Part shown: positions 33,101 through 37,809 of the stretch, in pieces
Position numbering within the stretch: the first letter of the stretch is position 1
Layout: each line of letters starts with the position of its first letter
Assembly (NCBI GenBank): GCA_017506865.1
Contig: JAFCMP010000511.1
Span: 496,001-560,000 of the forward strand
Source of the DNA: Tribonema minus
Taxonomy: Eukaryota > Sar > Xanthophyceae > Tribonematales > Tribonemataceae
Direction: 5' to 3'
Length of the DNA: 64,000 bases
Notes under the pieces: model-generated
The model's database searches: none
What the model was told of the DNA's origin: nothing
What the model saw: the letters and a program-made list of their open reading frames with translations, nothing else
Program-made: the position numbers and the translations under genes

Positions 33101-33837
33101 GTGATTGGACTGCACTAAGCATCCATTTCTGGAAGGCCCCAGTGACATGCAGCGTCAGGAGTCCAAAATACCACATTCCGTTTTTCAATCGTGGCCAGGG
33201 TGCATTCTCACAGGTCAAATGCACCTTCTCAGAGGCAGCGCACCAATGCGTGCTGCCGTATTTAACAAACATTATGAGGACGTGCCAGTCTCGTCCGCAT
33301 AGATGCAGGACGCGCGGTCGTCTAGTCTACTTGATCAGAACCGATGCGCAGAGAGCATGATTGCTCTAAACTATGCAGACCTTTGATCATGCTGCCCTCA
33401 CAGCCGACGGGTGTGTGCAAACTTTAGCAAAACCTTTGTGATGACCACTACACTAACTGTGATTTCTAAGCATTGCAGATTGAGCACTACTAATGTGATG
33501 CAGCTCACAGGCATCGTGCTGACAGGCAATGCCAGTGTTTGTCCCCAAAGCAAGCGGAAAAAGTAGACCTGCATCATCCGTGCCGCTGCTTTGGTGAGGT
33601 CAAGCGCCACTGACATGACTAGAACGTCAGCTGCTGGGTTCAATTTTCATCTCACCTCCGTATCTCGACAGTGAAATGCTTGCTGAGCTTTCCTTCGGAG
33701 CAGGCACATGTTGCCCGGTGCATTGCAATTGATCGCTGAAAAACGCAATGATCACGCAACAGATGCTCACCTCTAAGGGCACAAGATGCCAAGCCCACAA
33801 GGCCACACAGCGTCAGGCCCGCCAGCTGCTGCCGCAT
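1..33837 (-). CDS. Gene A: giant secreted GH16 + CBM6 multi-module protein (26 exons seen, 3' end off the left edge)
   Basis: Exons in transcript order: 33837-33771, 32229-32025, 31152-31065, 29181-29102, 28075-27973, 26948-26887, 26118-25948, 24931-24668, 23387-23266, 22639-22284, 21605-21393, 20733-20659, 19794-19651, 18860-18516, 17571-17497, 16139-16002, 15591-15301, 13853-13779, 13126-12989, 7892-6981, 6496-6422, 5205-5068, 3371-3111, 2591-2517, 1301-1155, 153-1. Every junction has GT and AG and the phases add up to exactly 1,591 codons, which is strong internal support. The product has a signal peptide, GH16, six CBM6-type modules and a Pro/Thr linker, so it should be a secreted or wall-associated glucan-active protein. 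Only about 14% of the span is coding. A split into two genes between exons cannot be excluded without transcripts, but no stop, signal peptide or start interrupts the chain. Confidence 0.82.
76..530 (-). repeat. Three tandem copies of the 5' edge of gene A exon 26
   Basis: Units at about 76-186, 247-352 and 423-530 share GCAGTTGGAGCGTC, GCGCACGGTG and GCCTTGAAGAAGTC, spaced about 170 bp apart. The first contains the true acceptor and first codons of exon 26. The others keep the acceptor-like CTGGACTTCTTCAAGG side but lose the downstream exon. Intervening sequence includes GTTTA(T/C)-rich intron remnants that are also repeated. Confidence 0.85.
1302..2516 (-). other. Gene A intron between exons 24 and 25
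   Basis: Besides the R1 repeat it contains GCAATTTTGGCACAAAATGG twice in tandem (1575-1618) and a downstream AAAACCAGGAACCAGCGGGG word. The same block in diverged form (TTTGCAATTTTGGTACAGAA, AAAAACAGGAACCAGCAAGG) lies at 607-665 in the next intron. No coding exon seen. Confidence 0.5.
1823..2010. repeat. Dispersed repeat family R1 (copy 1 of 3)
   Basis: Contains AACCCATTGCGCGGTTG, GCGTTCCCCGTGAGGATGG, GTGCTGATGCTCCACAGTGC and CCAGCCCACGGCTAGTTG. Related copies lie at 6193-6292 (second half only) and 29248-29427. All three are in introns of gene A in the same orientation. No coding capacity or terminal repeats were recognised, so its class is unknown. Confidence 0.85.
3162..7022 (-). CDS. Gene A exons 20-23: CBM6-like module V
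   Basis: Exon 20 ends MLTLNLAAYDYDVG. Exon 21 (6496-6422) gives GVNEGKNYHDIDEKNW, exon 22 (5205-5068) gives WVDATIDSIGWAAVGEWVQY and ends GGQYQ, and exon 23 (3371-3111) opens LDFLSARANPNAPKI and closes NLRSLIFEPI. The 75 and 138 bp exon lengths and phase 0 introns are the same as in modules III and IV. Exon 22 has decayed copies of its 3' end at about 4947-5015, 4830-4885 and 4690-4760 and copies of its 5' end at about 5340-5410. A 226-bp inverted-repeat element sits in the intron between exons 22 and 23. Confidence 0.85.
4154..4379. mobile_element. MITE-like element, 226 bp, perfect 36-bp terminal inverted repeats, TA target duplication
   Basis: The left end begins TTTGATGGCAACCGGCGCAA and runs 36 bp; the right end (4344-4379) is its exact reverse complement. 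Both sides are flanked by TA. A further copy of the TTGCCATCAAATAG end lies inside at 4246-4259. No transposase is encoded. TA duplication and short length point to a non-autonomous Tc1/mariner-type element; the perfect ends suggest recent movement. It sits in the intron between exons 22 and 23 of gene A. Confidence 0.85.
4690..5520 (-). repeat. Copies of both edges of gene A exon 22 on its two sides
   Basis: Downstream in transcript sense, parts of the exon 22 tail (GGTACTGCCCGCCCGTGTCGG and GAGCAGCGATATCTT in plus sense, each shorter or altered) recur near 4947-5000, 4830-4860 and 4690-4745, followed by a shared TACTTCTTGAAGTATGCATT motif. Upstream, 5190-5240 (GATGGTGGCGTCAACCCACTG) recurs at 5348-5400. 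The copies lack the full exon and are not expected to be spliced in frame. Confidence 0.75.
6193..6292. repeat. Dispersed repeat family R1 (copy 2, partial)
   Basis: Matches the second half of the family: TGTTGCACTTGAGTGCTGATGC onward (TGTTGCACTT then GTGCTGATGCTCC), CATACAGCATC and CCAGCCCACGGCTAGTTG. It lies in the intron between exons 21 and 20 of gene A. Confidence 0.85.
7023..7682 (-). CDS. Gene A exon 20: long Ala/Pro/Thr-rich linker
   Basis: Between modules IV and V, exon 20 encodes about 220 residues made almost only of Ala, Pro, Thr, Ser and some Gln and Val, in repeats of the type APTTAAPTQAPSTASPTQAP. Such segments are usually O-glycosylated, extended spacers in secreted wall proteins. 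The repeat units are imperfect, which suggests length change by slippage or unequal exchange. On the opposite strand the same DNA gives open frames rich in Val, Gly and Ala; these are by-products of the repeat and not genes. The much shorter PTPAPT stretch in exon 14 sits at the same place between modules II and III. Confidence 0.85.
7683..15342 (-). CDS. Gene A exons 17-20: CBM6-like module IV, split by an intron that holds a LINE
   Basis: The end of exon 17 gives LLTINLGNYDYDDG. Exon 18 (13853-13779) gives AVNEGKHYHDTDNTNL, exon 19 (13126-12989) gives GPDAVSDNIGWFAVGEWVQY and ends GGQFQ, and exon 20 (7892-6981) opens LDFLTQRGNPAAARL and closes NVRFLVFEPV. Phase 0 throughout, lengths 75 and 138 bp. 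The intron between exons 19 and 20 is about 5.1 kb because it contains an intact LINE ORF, a decayed copy of the exon 19 donor region, and a 318-bp tandem duplication. The module should still be made if this intron is removed correctly. Confidence 0.85.
8023..8658. repeat. Tandem duplication, two near-identical 318-bp units
   Basis: Units 8023-8340 and 8341-8658 both start CCAAAGCAAGACAGAAAAGC and both end in GGGTAAGGGTAAGGGTAGGGTGATGA or nearly so. I saw only a few differences (for example ACATGCGG against ACCTGCGG). This is by far the least decayed duplication in the window and so the youngest. It lies in the intron between exons 19 and 20 of gene A and contains no coding exon. Confidence 0.93.
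9061..9255 (-). pseudogene. Decayed copy of the exon 19 donor region and LINE-flanking sequence
   Basis: This stretch resembles the right flank of the LINE (12826-12998) segment by segment: a CAAGACCCC start, TAGCGTGTCCCTAG, a TTAGGG-rich patch, and then GTGTACCTGGAACTGGCC, which is the 3' end of exon 19 with its GTAC donor read on the minus strand. In between, 9172-9215 also resembles 9372-9415, the last codons of the LINE ORF. A further weaker copy of the first part lies near 9310-9370. The region therefore holds old partial tandem duplications of the intron and exon edge into which the LINE later went. Confidence 0.6.
9372..12830 (-). mobile_element. LINE-type (non-LTR) retrotransposon ORF, uninterrupted, with RT and C-terminal restriction-like endonuclease
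   Basis: A single ORF of 1,152 residues from the ATG at 12830. Reverse transcriptase motifs lie in order: LDCENAFNSVDR (near residue 278, catalytic Asp), QGDPLGPLYFA (near 337) and FLDD (near 385). The C terminus has a C-x3-C-x8-H-x3-C knuckle (near 930-947) followed by RADTVID, LDTSV and an E-x-x-K (near 992-1049), the layout of the restriction-like endonuclease of R2/NeSL-type elements. No N-terminal APE endonuclease is seen, which agrees with that class. There are no internal stops, so insertion is probably recent. It lies in sense orientation in the intron between exons 19 and 20 of gene A. Plus-strand frames over this span are shadows. Confidence 0.88.
13063..13500 (-). repeat. Three copies of the 5' edge of gene A exon 19, separated by CATT repeats
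   Basis: The segment containing CACGGCAAATCA(T/C)CC, GATGTTGTCGGACACC and GCATCGGGGCCCTG occurs at about 13085-13160 (the true exon start), 13232-13305 and 13396-13478. Each is followed by GCGGAAG(T)GGTG(C)AGAA-like intron sequence and a run of ATTCATTC units (13316-13360 is the longest). The second and third copies keep the acceptor but not the exon tail. Confidence 0.85.
14410..15400 (-). repeat. Five-copy tandem array of the 3' edge of gene A exon 17
   Basis: The end of exon 17, which reads LLTINLGNYDYDDG plus donor, recurs downstream in transcript sense at about 15072-15143, 14893-14965, 14736-14805 and, most decayed, 14410-14490. In plus sense each contains CCCAGG(C)TTGATGGTCAGCAGCG and GCC(G)TCATGCC. 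Copies are spaced 155-330 bp. The copy at 15072 still keeps a usable-looking GTGAGA donor, but none has an acceptor in front of it, so they look like non-coding duplicates. Confidence 0.9.
15385..18565 (-). CDS. Gene A exons 14-17: CBM6-like module III
   Basis: The 3' part of exon 14, after a short PTPAPT linker, gives LTINLASYDYDTYTG. Exon 15 (17571-17497) gives AVNEGKHYHDVDPANQ, exon 16 (16139-16002) gives GVDAVSDNVGWVAAGEWTQY and ends GGKYQ, and exon 17 (15591-15301) opens with LDFLSARGDPNAAKL and runs to LPAGPWTL-type strands (here VPAGPWTLRLTT) and NVRSLLLEPV. Exon lengths of 75 and 138 bp are identical to those of modules IV and V, and all introns are phase 0. Exon 15 uses a GTCAGC donor, which is unusual among the sites here. 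The tail of exon 14 and the tail of exon 17 each have decayed tandem copies in the following intron. Confidence 0.85.
15610..15716. repeat. Dispersed repeat family R2 (copy 1 of 2)
   Basis: AAGGGATGGTTAGCCGCAAG, GTGCCTTCC, CCGTGGTCGCCGCTGCTGCA and CCACGAGTCAAACAGTG are shared with 20441-20551 in the same order and orientation. The two copies sit in different introns of gene A, about 4.8 kb apart, each a little upstream of a CBM6 exon. Confidence 0.85.
16443..16620. repeat. Two-copy tandem duplication in a gene A intron
   Basis: ATAATTGCGTGACCAAAACG type sequence followed by GCCCTGCGG(T/C)CT occurs at about 16506-16545 and 16580-16618, each preceded by a CATGAGTCTACTACTCATG-like or GACTCTACTCTCAGCATGAG stretch. 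The period is near 79 bp. No exon edge is involved here as far as I can see. Confidence 0.75.
17121..17236. repeat. Dispersed repeat family R3 (copy in gene A intron)
   Basis: GTACTTTTTATCAATTCTCG, CTCAGGGCGCGAAAAAGCCC, AGATGAATGGCATCT, GGAATCTACATGTCGTGTGA and GACAACCACTCAAA. Family members recur at 53049-53164, 53250-53372 and 53478-53516. GGGC and GCCC around CGCGAAAAA can form a small hairpin. Class unknown. Confidence 0.85.
18010..18620 (-). repeat. Tandem array of the 3' edge of gene A exon 14
   Basis: The end of exon 14 (LTINLASYDYD, donor and flanking intron) recurs at about 18351-18445, 18175-18280 and, most decayed, 18020-18075. Shared plus-sense words are AGCTGGCGAG, TGATCGTCAGCGGC and GCGCGCC(A/G)CCGTGGGCGCC. 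The period is about 170 bp. Similarity falls with distance from the true exon, as expected if copies are made next to the exon and then drift. Confidence 0.9.
18657..21605 (-). CDS. Gene A exons 11-14: linker and CBM6-like module II
   Basis: Exon 11 (21605-21393) encodes a Pro/Ala-rich linker followed by TVRVDLATYDYVPG, the first strand of the module. Exon 12 (20733-20659, 75 bp) gives GQNEGVHYHDVDTVNQ, exon 13 (19794-19651) gives VGWVALGEYMEYTITYFKAG, and the first 68 codons of exon 14 give MDVFANPGQGG through LPAGPFTVRITV and NVRSLTF. This strand order matches CBM6: entry strand, G-x-x-YHD-x-D loop, GW-x-x-x-GE-x-x-x-Y core, then the aG-x-x-t-(v/l)-R-i closing strands. All introns are phase 0. 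Exon 13 ends in GGTFR rather than the GG-x-YQ seen in modules III-V, so it is among the more divergent copies. Confidence 0.82.
20441..20551. repeat. Dispersed repeat family R2 (copy 2 of 2)
   Basis: About 85-90% identical by eye to 15610-15716. It lies in the intron between exons 12 and 13 of gene A. Its class is unknown; no terminal repeats were seen. Confidence 0.85.
22284..23387 (-). CDS. Gene A exons 9-10: first CBM6 carbohydrate-binding module
   Basis: Exon 9 begins IDAESFDVGGQGIAYFD and continues with an SQYRPYDGVDL stretch, the typical N-terminal strands of family 6 carbohydrate-binding modules. Exon 10 gives DFDNGEWLSYTVYL, then VNWWSPLELGAGTHRLVV and a NSFTRLN ending, which is the core and the last strand of the fold (about residues 348-506). 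The introns here are in phases 2 and 1, unlike the five modules that follow, so this module is of a different origin or age. CBM6 domains often accompany GH16 laminarinases and bind beta-glucan chains; the ligand here is inferred. Exon 9 is flanked by pieces of an inverted-repeat element. Confidence 0.85.
22540..22840 (-). repeat. Duplicate of the 5' edge of gene A exon 10
   Basis: The start of exon 10 (plus-sense GCCGTTGTCGAAGTCCTGGA, then GGCGCCGCGC, then GTGTACCACGG and TGTCGGCTG) is repeated at about 22740-22835, just upstream of the true acceptor in transcript sense. The copy has lost reading frame continuity and its flank carries TTAGGG-type words. Confidence 0.85.
23095..23181. mobile_element. 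Half copy of the 498-bp MITE-like element
   Basis: ATCAATGGCACCCCAACCCC, then TTTTTTCGCTCTGATGAAAA, then CCACGGGCTTAATTA and a GTAGATAATTTGG end followed by TA: this matches the right half of the element at 23880-23951 in the same orientation. It lies on the other side of exon 9 from the full element. Confidence 0.75.
23454..23951. mobile_element. MITE-like element, about 498 bp, long terminal inverted repeats, TA flanks
   Basis: The left end begins CCGTATTATCTATAATCAAG and continues through a GCCCATGGGGCGAGTTTTTT stretch; the right end is its near-exact reverse complement ending ATTATAGATAATACGG. Both sides are flanked by TA. The inverted similarity extends further inward to a GGCGCCCCACCC word. 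No coding capacity is seen. It is in the intron between exons 8 and 9 of gene A. Confidence 0.8.
24668..33837 (-). CDS. Gene A exons 1-8: signal peptide and GH16 (laminarinase-type endo-beta-glucanase) catalytic domain
   Basis: Exon 1 encodes MRQQLAGLTLCGLVGLASCA, a typical signal peptide. Exon 2 ends with the GH16 entry motif LKWADEFNGD (about residues 78-88), followed by WEFYLGNPFTNGELQSY in exon 3. Exon 4 gives YGHIEIRMKI. Exon 5 carries the catalytic signature GEIDIFE, with E169 as predicted nucleophile, D171, and E174 as acid/base; the extra residue in E-x-D-x-x-E is that of laminarinase-like members. Exon 6 gives TLHYGG, exon 7 HVYTLSWTPGYIAWGIDG and WFSE, exon 8 FNLAIGGNW and the closing DYVRVYEL (to about residue 294). 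All family landmarks are present in order, so the enzyme looks intact. GH16 laminarinases cut beta-1,3 or mixed-linkage glucans; the exact substrate here is inferred. Exon 8 has a pure C-run as its acceptor tract. Confidence 0.9.
24935..25062. repeat. Long G-runs (C-runs on the coding strand) at the acceptor of gene A exon 8
   Basis: 24934-24972 is almost pure G with one GAAG break, and 25033-25059 is again G-only. On the minus strand the first is the polypyrimidine tract ending in the AG before exon 8. Another G-rich tract of the same kind is at 15751-15790. Confidence 0.85.
25215..25990 (-). repeat. Minisatellite made of the 3' edge of gene A exon 7
   Basis: At least nine imperfect units of 55-90 bp, each with CACCTGA(C/T)G, a G-rich middle such as GGGAGCAGCGGCGTTGCTCT, and CAAGCAGCAGCGCTCA. 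The word CACCTGACGTCGTAGGGAGC at 25945-25964 is the genuine exon 7 end and donor, so the array grew from this splice junction into the following intron. A different short array, GATGCTGGCGCCA(C/G)TGGCGCC, lies at 25228-25300. Spacing and units are too irregular for a CRISPR array. Confidence 0.85.
27480..27990 (-). repeat. Decayed copies of the 3' edge of gene A exon 5
   Basis: The end of exon 5 in plus sense, GCGTACCGATTTGCCATTGT then CCACCGCCTC, is echoed at 27487-27525 (GCGTGCCGATTTCCCCTTGTCCACCGCTTC), and its GCG(A/T)ACCGAT core again near 27836 and 27885. This is the same behaviour as at the other exon edges, with only one clear copy. Confidence 0.6.
29248..29427. repeat. Dispersed repeat family R1 (copy 3)
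   Basis: Matches the whole family with more changes at the end (GACTGGCTTACGGCCAGTC in place of GACCAGCCCACGGCTAGTTG). It lies in the intron upstream of exon 4 of gene A. Confidence 0.85.
32502..32626. repeat. Interstitial telomere-like array bracketed by a 26-bp direct repeat
   Basis: About twelve CCCTAA units with small variants (32527-32602). The array is flanked by CTACAACAACAAGCAGGATG plus TACAGC on the left (32502-32527) and the same with one base changed on the right (32601-32626). This looks like telomere repeat added into a break or insertion site that was duplicated. It lies in intron 1 of gene A. Confidence 0.85.
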
Positions 33838-35097
33838 GGCCCAGCACTTGCTCCAATGCGCCTCGGTCCTTCGCGAATTTGCTTGTAGGTCCGCACCACC
33901 AGAACATTGAATTGATGGAAACTGTTGCGGCAGTTACGTCTGTTGCGAAACGTTCCGAAGCGGCACAATCTCATCAGTAGAACCTGTACTTCAACTACAT
34001 ACTACTTTCTACAGATACACGTACATGGACGCATCATGTAGAAAACTACTTCTATGTTAGACGTACACTGTTCTACGGTTGTTTGTAAACAACAACAGAG
34101 TATTTCTGTTTTGAGATCGAAGACATGGATGTCGCAGTGGTACTGTATGCGACCGAGGCTGCACTGCATTAGCAAGGCCGGTGCGCCATTGAACACGTGG
34201 GCAACAGAGCCACCGTACAAAGCCCGAGAGATCAAGTGTATTTTGTGTTGCAGTGCTCTATTTATTGTGCAAGGCATGGCGCTGAGTTGCAGAGCTACTC
34301 CTCATGCAGGCGGACCTGCAGGAGACAACTGCAGTGTCGGACCACCCTGCCTGATGGACGCTACGGGCATACAAAGATGACAAACAGAGCATTTCACGCC
34401 ACTGGCTGATGCTACATGCGCCGCCACAGTGGAAGAGGGTAACGCGCACCGACACAATCACTGCTAGTGATAACACGGCCTGACCATCAACCCGGTGCAG
34501 CGCGAACACGCGATCACACAACGAGAACCACCCCCCGTGCCGATGAAGTCGGCCTGCTGCAATCGCATCTGCGACGCCGCTGCAAGCCCGGCGATGCTGC
34601 CTGCCCTGTGACCCCGAGGATGCTCCTCAGGGACATGCTCCTCCGGGACACATACGTGCCTGGCACCTACTGAGCACTGCTGCCGTGGGCTTTTCCGGCG
34701 GCACAGCGCAGTGAGCGAGCTGAGTCGCGGGGACAACTTGAAACCACAATACATAGAGACATACATACCATACACCCTATCACCTGATCGCGTGTCGTCG
34801 TGAGGGCCGCATCCCGAGTCATCAGGGGGCCCCCGTCTAGTCTACCCCTGCTGCAGAGCGATGAGCGCTGTATCGACGATCGCGCCAGCACAGCCAAGTA
34901 GGGCTGTGCGAGATGCACAATACTCTTCCACGCGTTTGAAGCTGCGCCGAGCATCGCTGCCTTGACGCAACGCCCCCCCCGACTCGACGGCAGGAGTGTC
35001 GCCCATCGGCGCACGCAGCACTTCAAGTGACATGCCACAGGTACAATCCGTACGAGGGTCAATCGGGGGCGGCCCCAAACGTTGTGATGGGCCTCAC
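33838..35097. other. Between the metallopeptidase-like exons and gene A: no gene assigned
   Basis: The 5' flank of gene A and probably the 3' end of the metallopeptidase-like gene. On the minus strand 34842-35078 is open and rich in ordinary residues (SLEVLRAPMGDTPAVESGG and onward), so it may be a last exon, but its phase does not join the last exon I trust. No repeat, RNA gene or plus-strand gene was recognised. Confidence 0.4.
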
Positions 35098-37516
35098 AAG
35101 TTGAGGCGCAGATTTTGTAGCCAAGTGAGCAGGGCTGCACCATTGTGGAGGCAGTCTATGGACGCCACCGCCAGAGATTGGTGGACGGTGTTGGCGGCAA
35201 CGTTGTCTGCAGCAAACAACGCGCCGCTGCGGGACGAGCGCGAGGCAGCAGCAAAGAGTGCACGTCAGCGATGAGGAAGTTCAAGTTGAAGAACAGAGGG
35301 CGCTCATGGCGAGAGTGATGACTTGAAGACAGCATAAAGGAGCAGGCAACGGTGCAACAGTGGCGATGTTGGATAGTTGTTGTTGACTCTGGAGAAGGCC
35401 AGCAGGGCATGCTAACCCTAGCCGTGGCTCAAAAACGCACTTATTTGGGCCTGATATTTGATGAGGCTGGTCTACTGCTGCTGACAGCATCACAATTCAG
35501 CTCCACAAAAAATTCGGTCATCAATATCAGTCTTCTGCTCCCTGATTCACGTCCTGCGGGTTGTCACAAAATCTGATGCATAACTCAAAGCCAGCAAATC
35601 CTAGGTTACCCTCCAGTGGAGGCCTGGCCAAGAGGATTTGTGGACTTGTGATGATCGAAGCTGATTGCAGTTGCTCAAGTATGTTGAACCTCGATGCATC
35701 GGGCCAGTGGACAAAACACAACTTTGAGCACGGCACTGCCAAGTGCCACCCAGTTCTCCAGAAGTTGAAGTTGGCAGTGCGCGTGTCCACGCGAAGCAAC
35801 ACCAGCGCCACACACCCTGCCAGCGCGCAGCAACGACAGTCAACACCAGACCCTCACTCATGCAGCGCTGCACTCACCACGCGTCGCTGTCCGTAGTGAC
35901 AAGCATCACCATCACAGGGCGTCCGCCGCTTGCGCTTTGCAGCCCGCACGGCTGCTCCATTCCGCCATCTGTGACTCTCCCCAGCCAGCCCAGCGAATTT
36001 GCAACTGCACCGTCCTCGTAGTACGCCATCTCAGCCATGCCAGCGAGGTTGAACTTGAAGTTTGAATCCGCCTCGCGCAGCGCGTGATTGGCTCGGGATA
36101 CGCCGATGACGATGGACGTCTCCAGCCGCACTTGTCCGGCGTCGTGGCGAGCTGCAAGGGGGAAGTTCAAGAAGGAATCACATGTGAGCGATTGGTAACT
36201 TCAACATCATTACGTAGGTGTCGTGAGCTGATGGACAGTCGGCACTGGATGGTCTCGCTGATTGCTGAGTGTGGTGTTGGGACTCCGCATGCAGTGGTGA
36301 GGAGTCGGTGATGGCATGTGCGGGTTTGGTTCATCATGTTCTTGTGCTGATAGAGCTTTCCACACCCAGCGCATGCATGTGCATGCACAGTGAGAGCGTC
36401 ATCTAAGTACACCTCACCGGATAATACTTGCCGACACTAACTAAGCTCAATGTACGCGCATCATGCAGCACCTCATCCCTACTGCAATGCGGTGCACCCG
36501 TGGTGTAACGGTGCGCAGCTACTGAGGTGGCTGAACGTGCAGATGGCCTGTCGTGGATCTGCTTCTGCTATCCTTTAAGACAAGTGCATTGAAGAGTTGC
36601 ATGTTGCTGAACTGTAAATCATCGAATGAGTGGTCTATGCTACAGCACTCACGCCAGCTCGACCAGCTTCAAGTTGCGGTGCGCGTTGAGAGGATCAGCA
36701 CATTGCACCCACTTGTCCACATGCGCAATATGCTGCAGTGCACAAGCGGCAGTGCACAAGTGTGGTCAGGATAAGAAAACAGATGCTGCCGCTGCGCTCA
36801 CCTCGTGGAGTGTACAGCACCATCACATCGACCACGACACCGTCGTCCGCGCCGCCCTGCAACGATCGCGCTTGTGCCGCCTCCACTTTTCCTCTGGAGC
36901 GGACCGCCATCGGTAATCCCAGCTCAAGTTCGTGTTCGCTGGACTTTGACGCCATGCCATCCACCATTGGCACTCTCACAATGGCTTCTGAGGCAGTGCT
37001 GGTCTGGCGCTCATACACCACAACACAGCTGCTGGGGACGGGACCGCCGAAGGAGCACGTAGCGCAGGCGTAGGCTCGCCCTTGTGCTGTGATGCTGCAT
37101 CCCAGGTGTCCGCTGGGATGCAAGACTATGGTAGCCAGGCAATCCTGCACTGCTGTATCATCTGTTGCTGCAGATTTTGAGGCACCTGTTGGGCAAATGC
37201 CGGACCATGTCAAGAACTGCTCTCCGTACCCGGCCTCTGCGTAAGAGCGCTGGACGACCATGCCGCCAGCGAGTCCCGGCACAAAGAGCAGCACAGATCG
37301 ATGATGGCGTAGGACATCGTTAAAACGATGCTGCGCGACTATTGCGTTACGATGCGGCAGGCCTTCAGCTGGCAAAGCGTCCAGCTCGCCTGAGATCGCG
37401 GGTCTCGCGTGCTCAAATAGATCTGTGGGCCGCCTGCGGTTGGAGTCCCCTCGAAGATGCCGAGCTCTCGCGGTCACTGTTGCTAGTAGTACACAGACAA
37501 AGAGTAGCCGACCCAT
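35098..37516 (-). CDS. Secreted metallopeptidase-like protein (M72/M12 type), 3' end unresolved
   Basis: Exon 1 (37516-36802) starts MGRLLFVCVLLATVTARARH, a signal peptide, has a long propeptide-like region with several Cys, and ends VVVDVMVLYTPR. Exon 2 (36151-35878) continues in phase with ARHDAGQVRLETSIVIGVSR, ANHALREADSNFKFNLAGMA, DGGMEQ and VMVMLVTTDSDA. Exon 3 (35226-35098) continues with CGALFAADN and LAVASIDC. This order (VDVMVLYTP, N-x-A-L, L-x-x-LVTxDxDACG, AVxSxDC) is that of peptidyl-Asp metalloendopeptidases and relatives. The zinc-binding HExxH that should follow was not found in the 1.2 kb downstream, so the final exon is missing, split by an intron, or lost. Activity is therefore uncertain. 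Confidence 0.65.
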
Positions 37517-37809
37517 GATGGTCTGGTGCCTTGATGTGCAGTGGCTCGGGGATAAAACTTCAAGCGCGAGCGTTTCAATCCGTTACGTGTCGCGATTCCG
37601 CGAATCCGTAACGGTTCGAGAATATCGGATGCTCATTCATTCGCTATTCGCTTTCGCGCTGTGTGTACCTCGTGGCACGCGTGAGACGGGTGTGTGACGA
37701 TGGTGGGACACGCACGAAAGTGGTGTGAGAGGCTACCATCGCCGCGACGACAAATGCGGCCTGTGAAGCAGGTGTGGCAGCACTAGCACATTCATCGATC
37801 GTGAACAGC
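37517..37809. promoter_or_regulatory. Shared promoter region between the metallopeptidase-like and NB-ARC genes
   Basis: The two start codons face away from each other across 293 bp. The segment includes a TCGCGATTCCGCGAATCCG stretch and inverted-looking TTACG/CGTAA words. No TATA box was recognised. Co-regulation is possible but only inferred from spacing. Confidence 0.5.

Noticed and set aside
36490-36530. tRNA-like A-box (GTGGTGTAACGGT)
   Set aside because: No B-box or acceptor stem could be found downstream.
36660-36775. Minus-strand HIAHVDKWVQC..NLKLVELA stretch as an exon of the metallopeptidase-like gene
   Set aside because: Only the wrong phase is open after its acceptor, while exon 1 joins directly to the exon at 36151 in the right phase and with a good family match.
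37774-37809. Earlier GTG start for the NB-ARC gene
   Set aside because: A nuclear eukaryotic gene should use ATG; the first in-frame ATG is at 37810.
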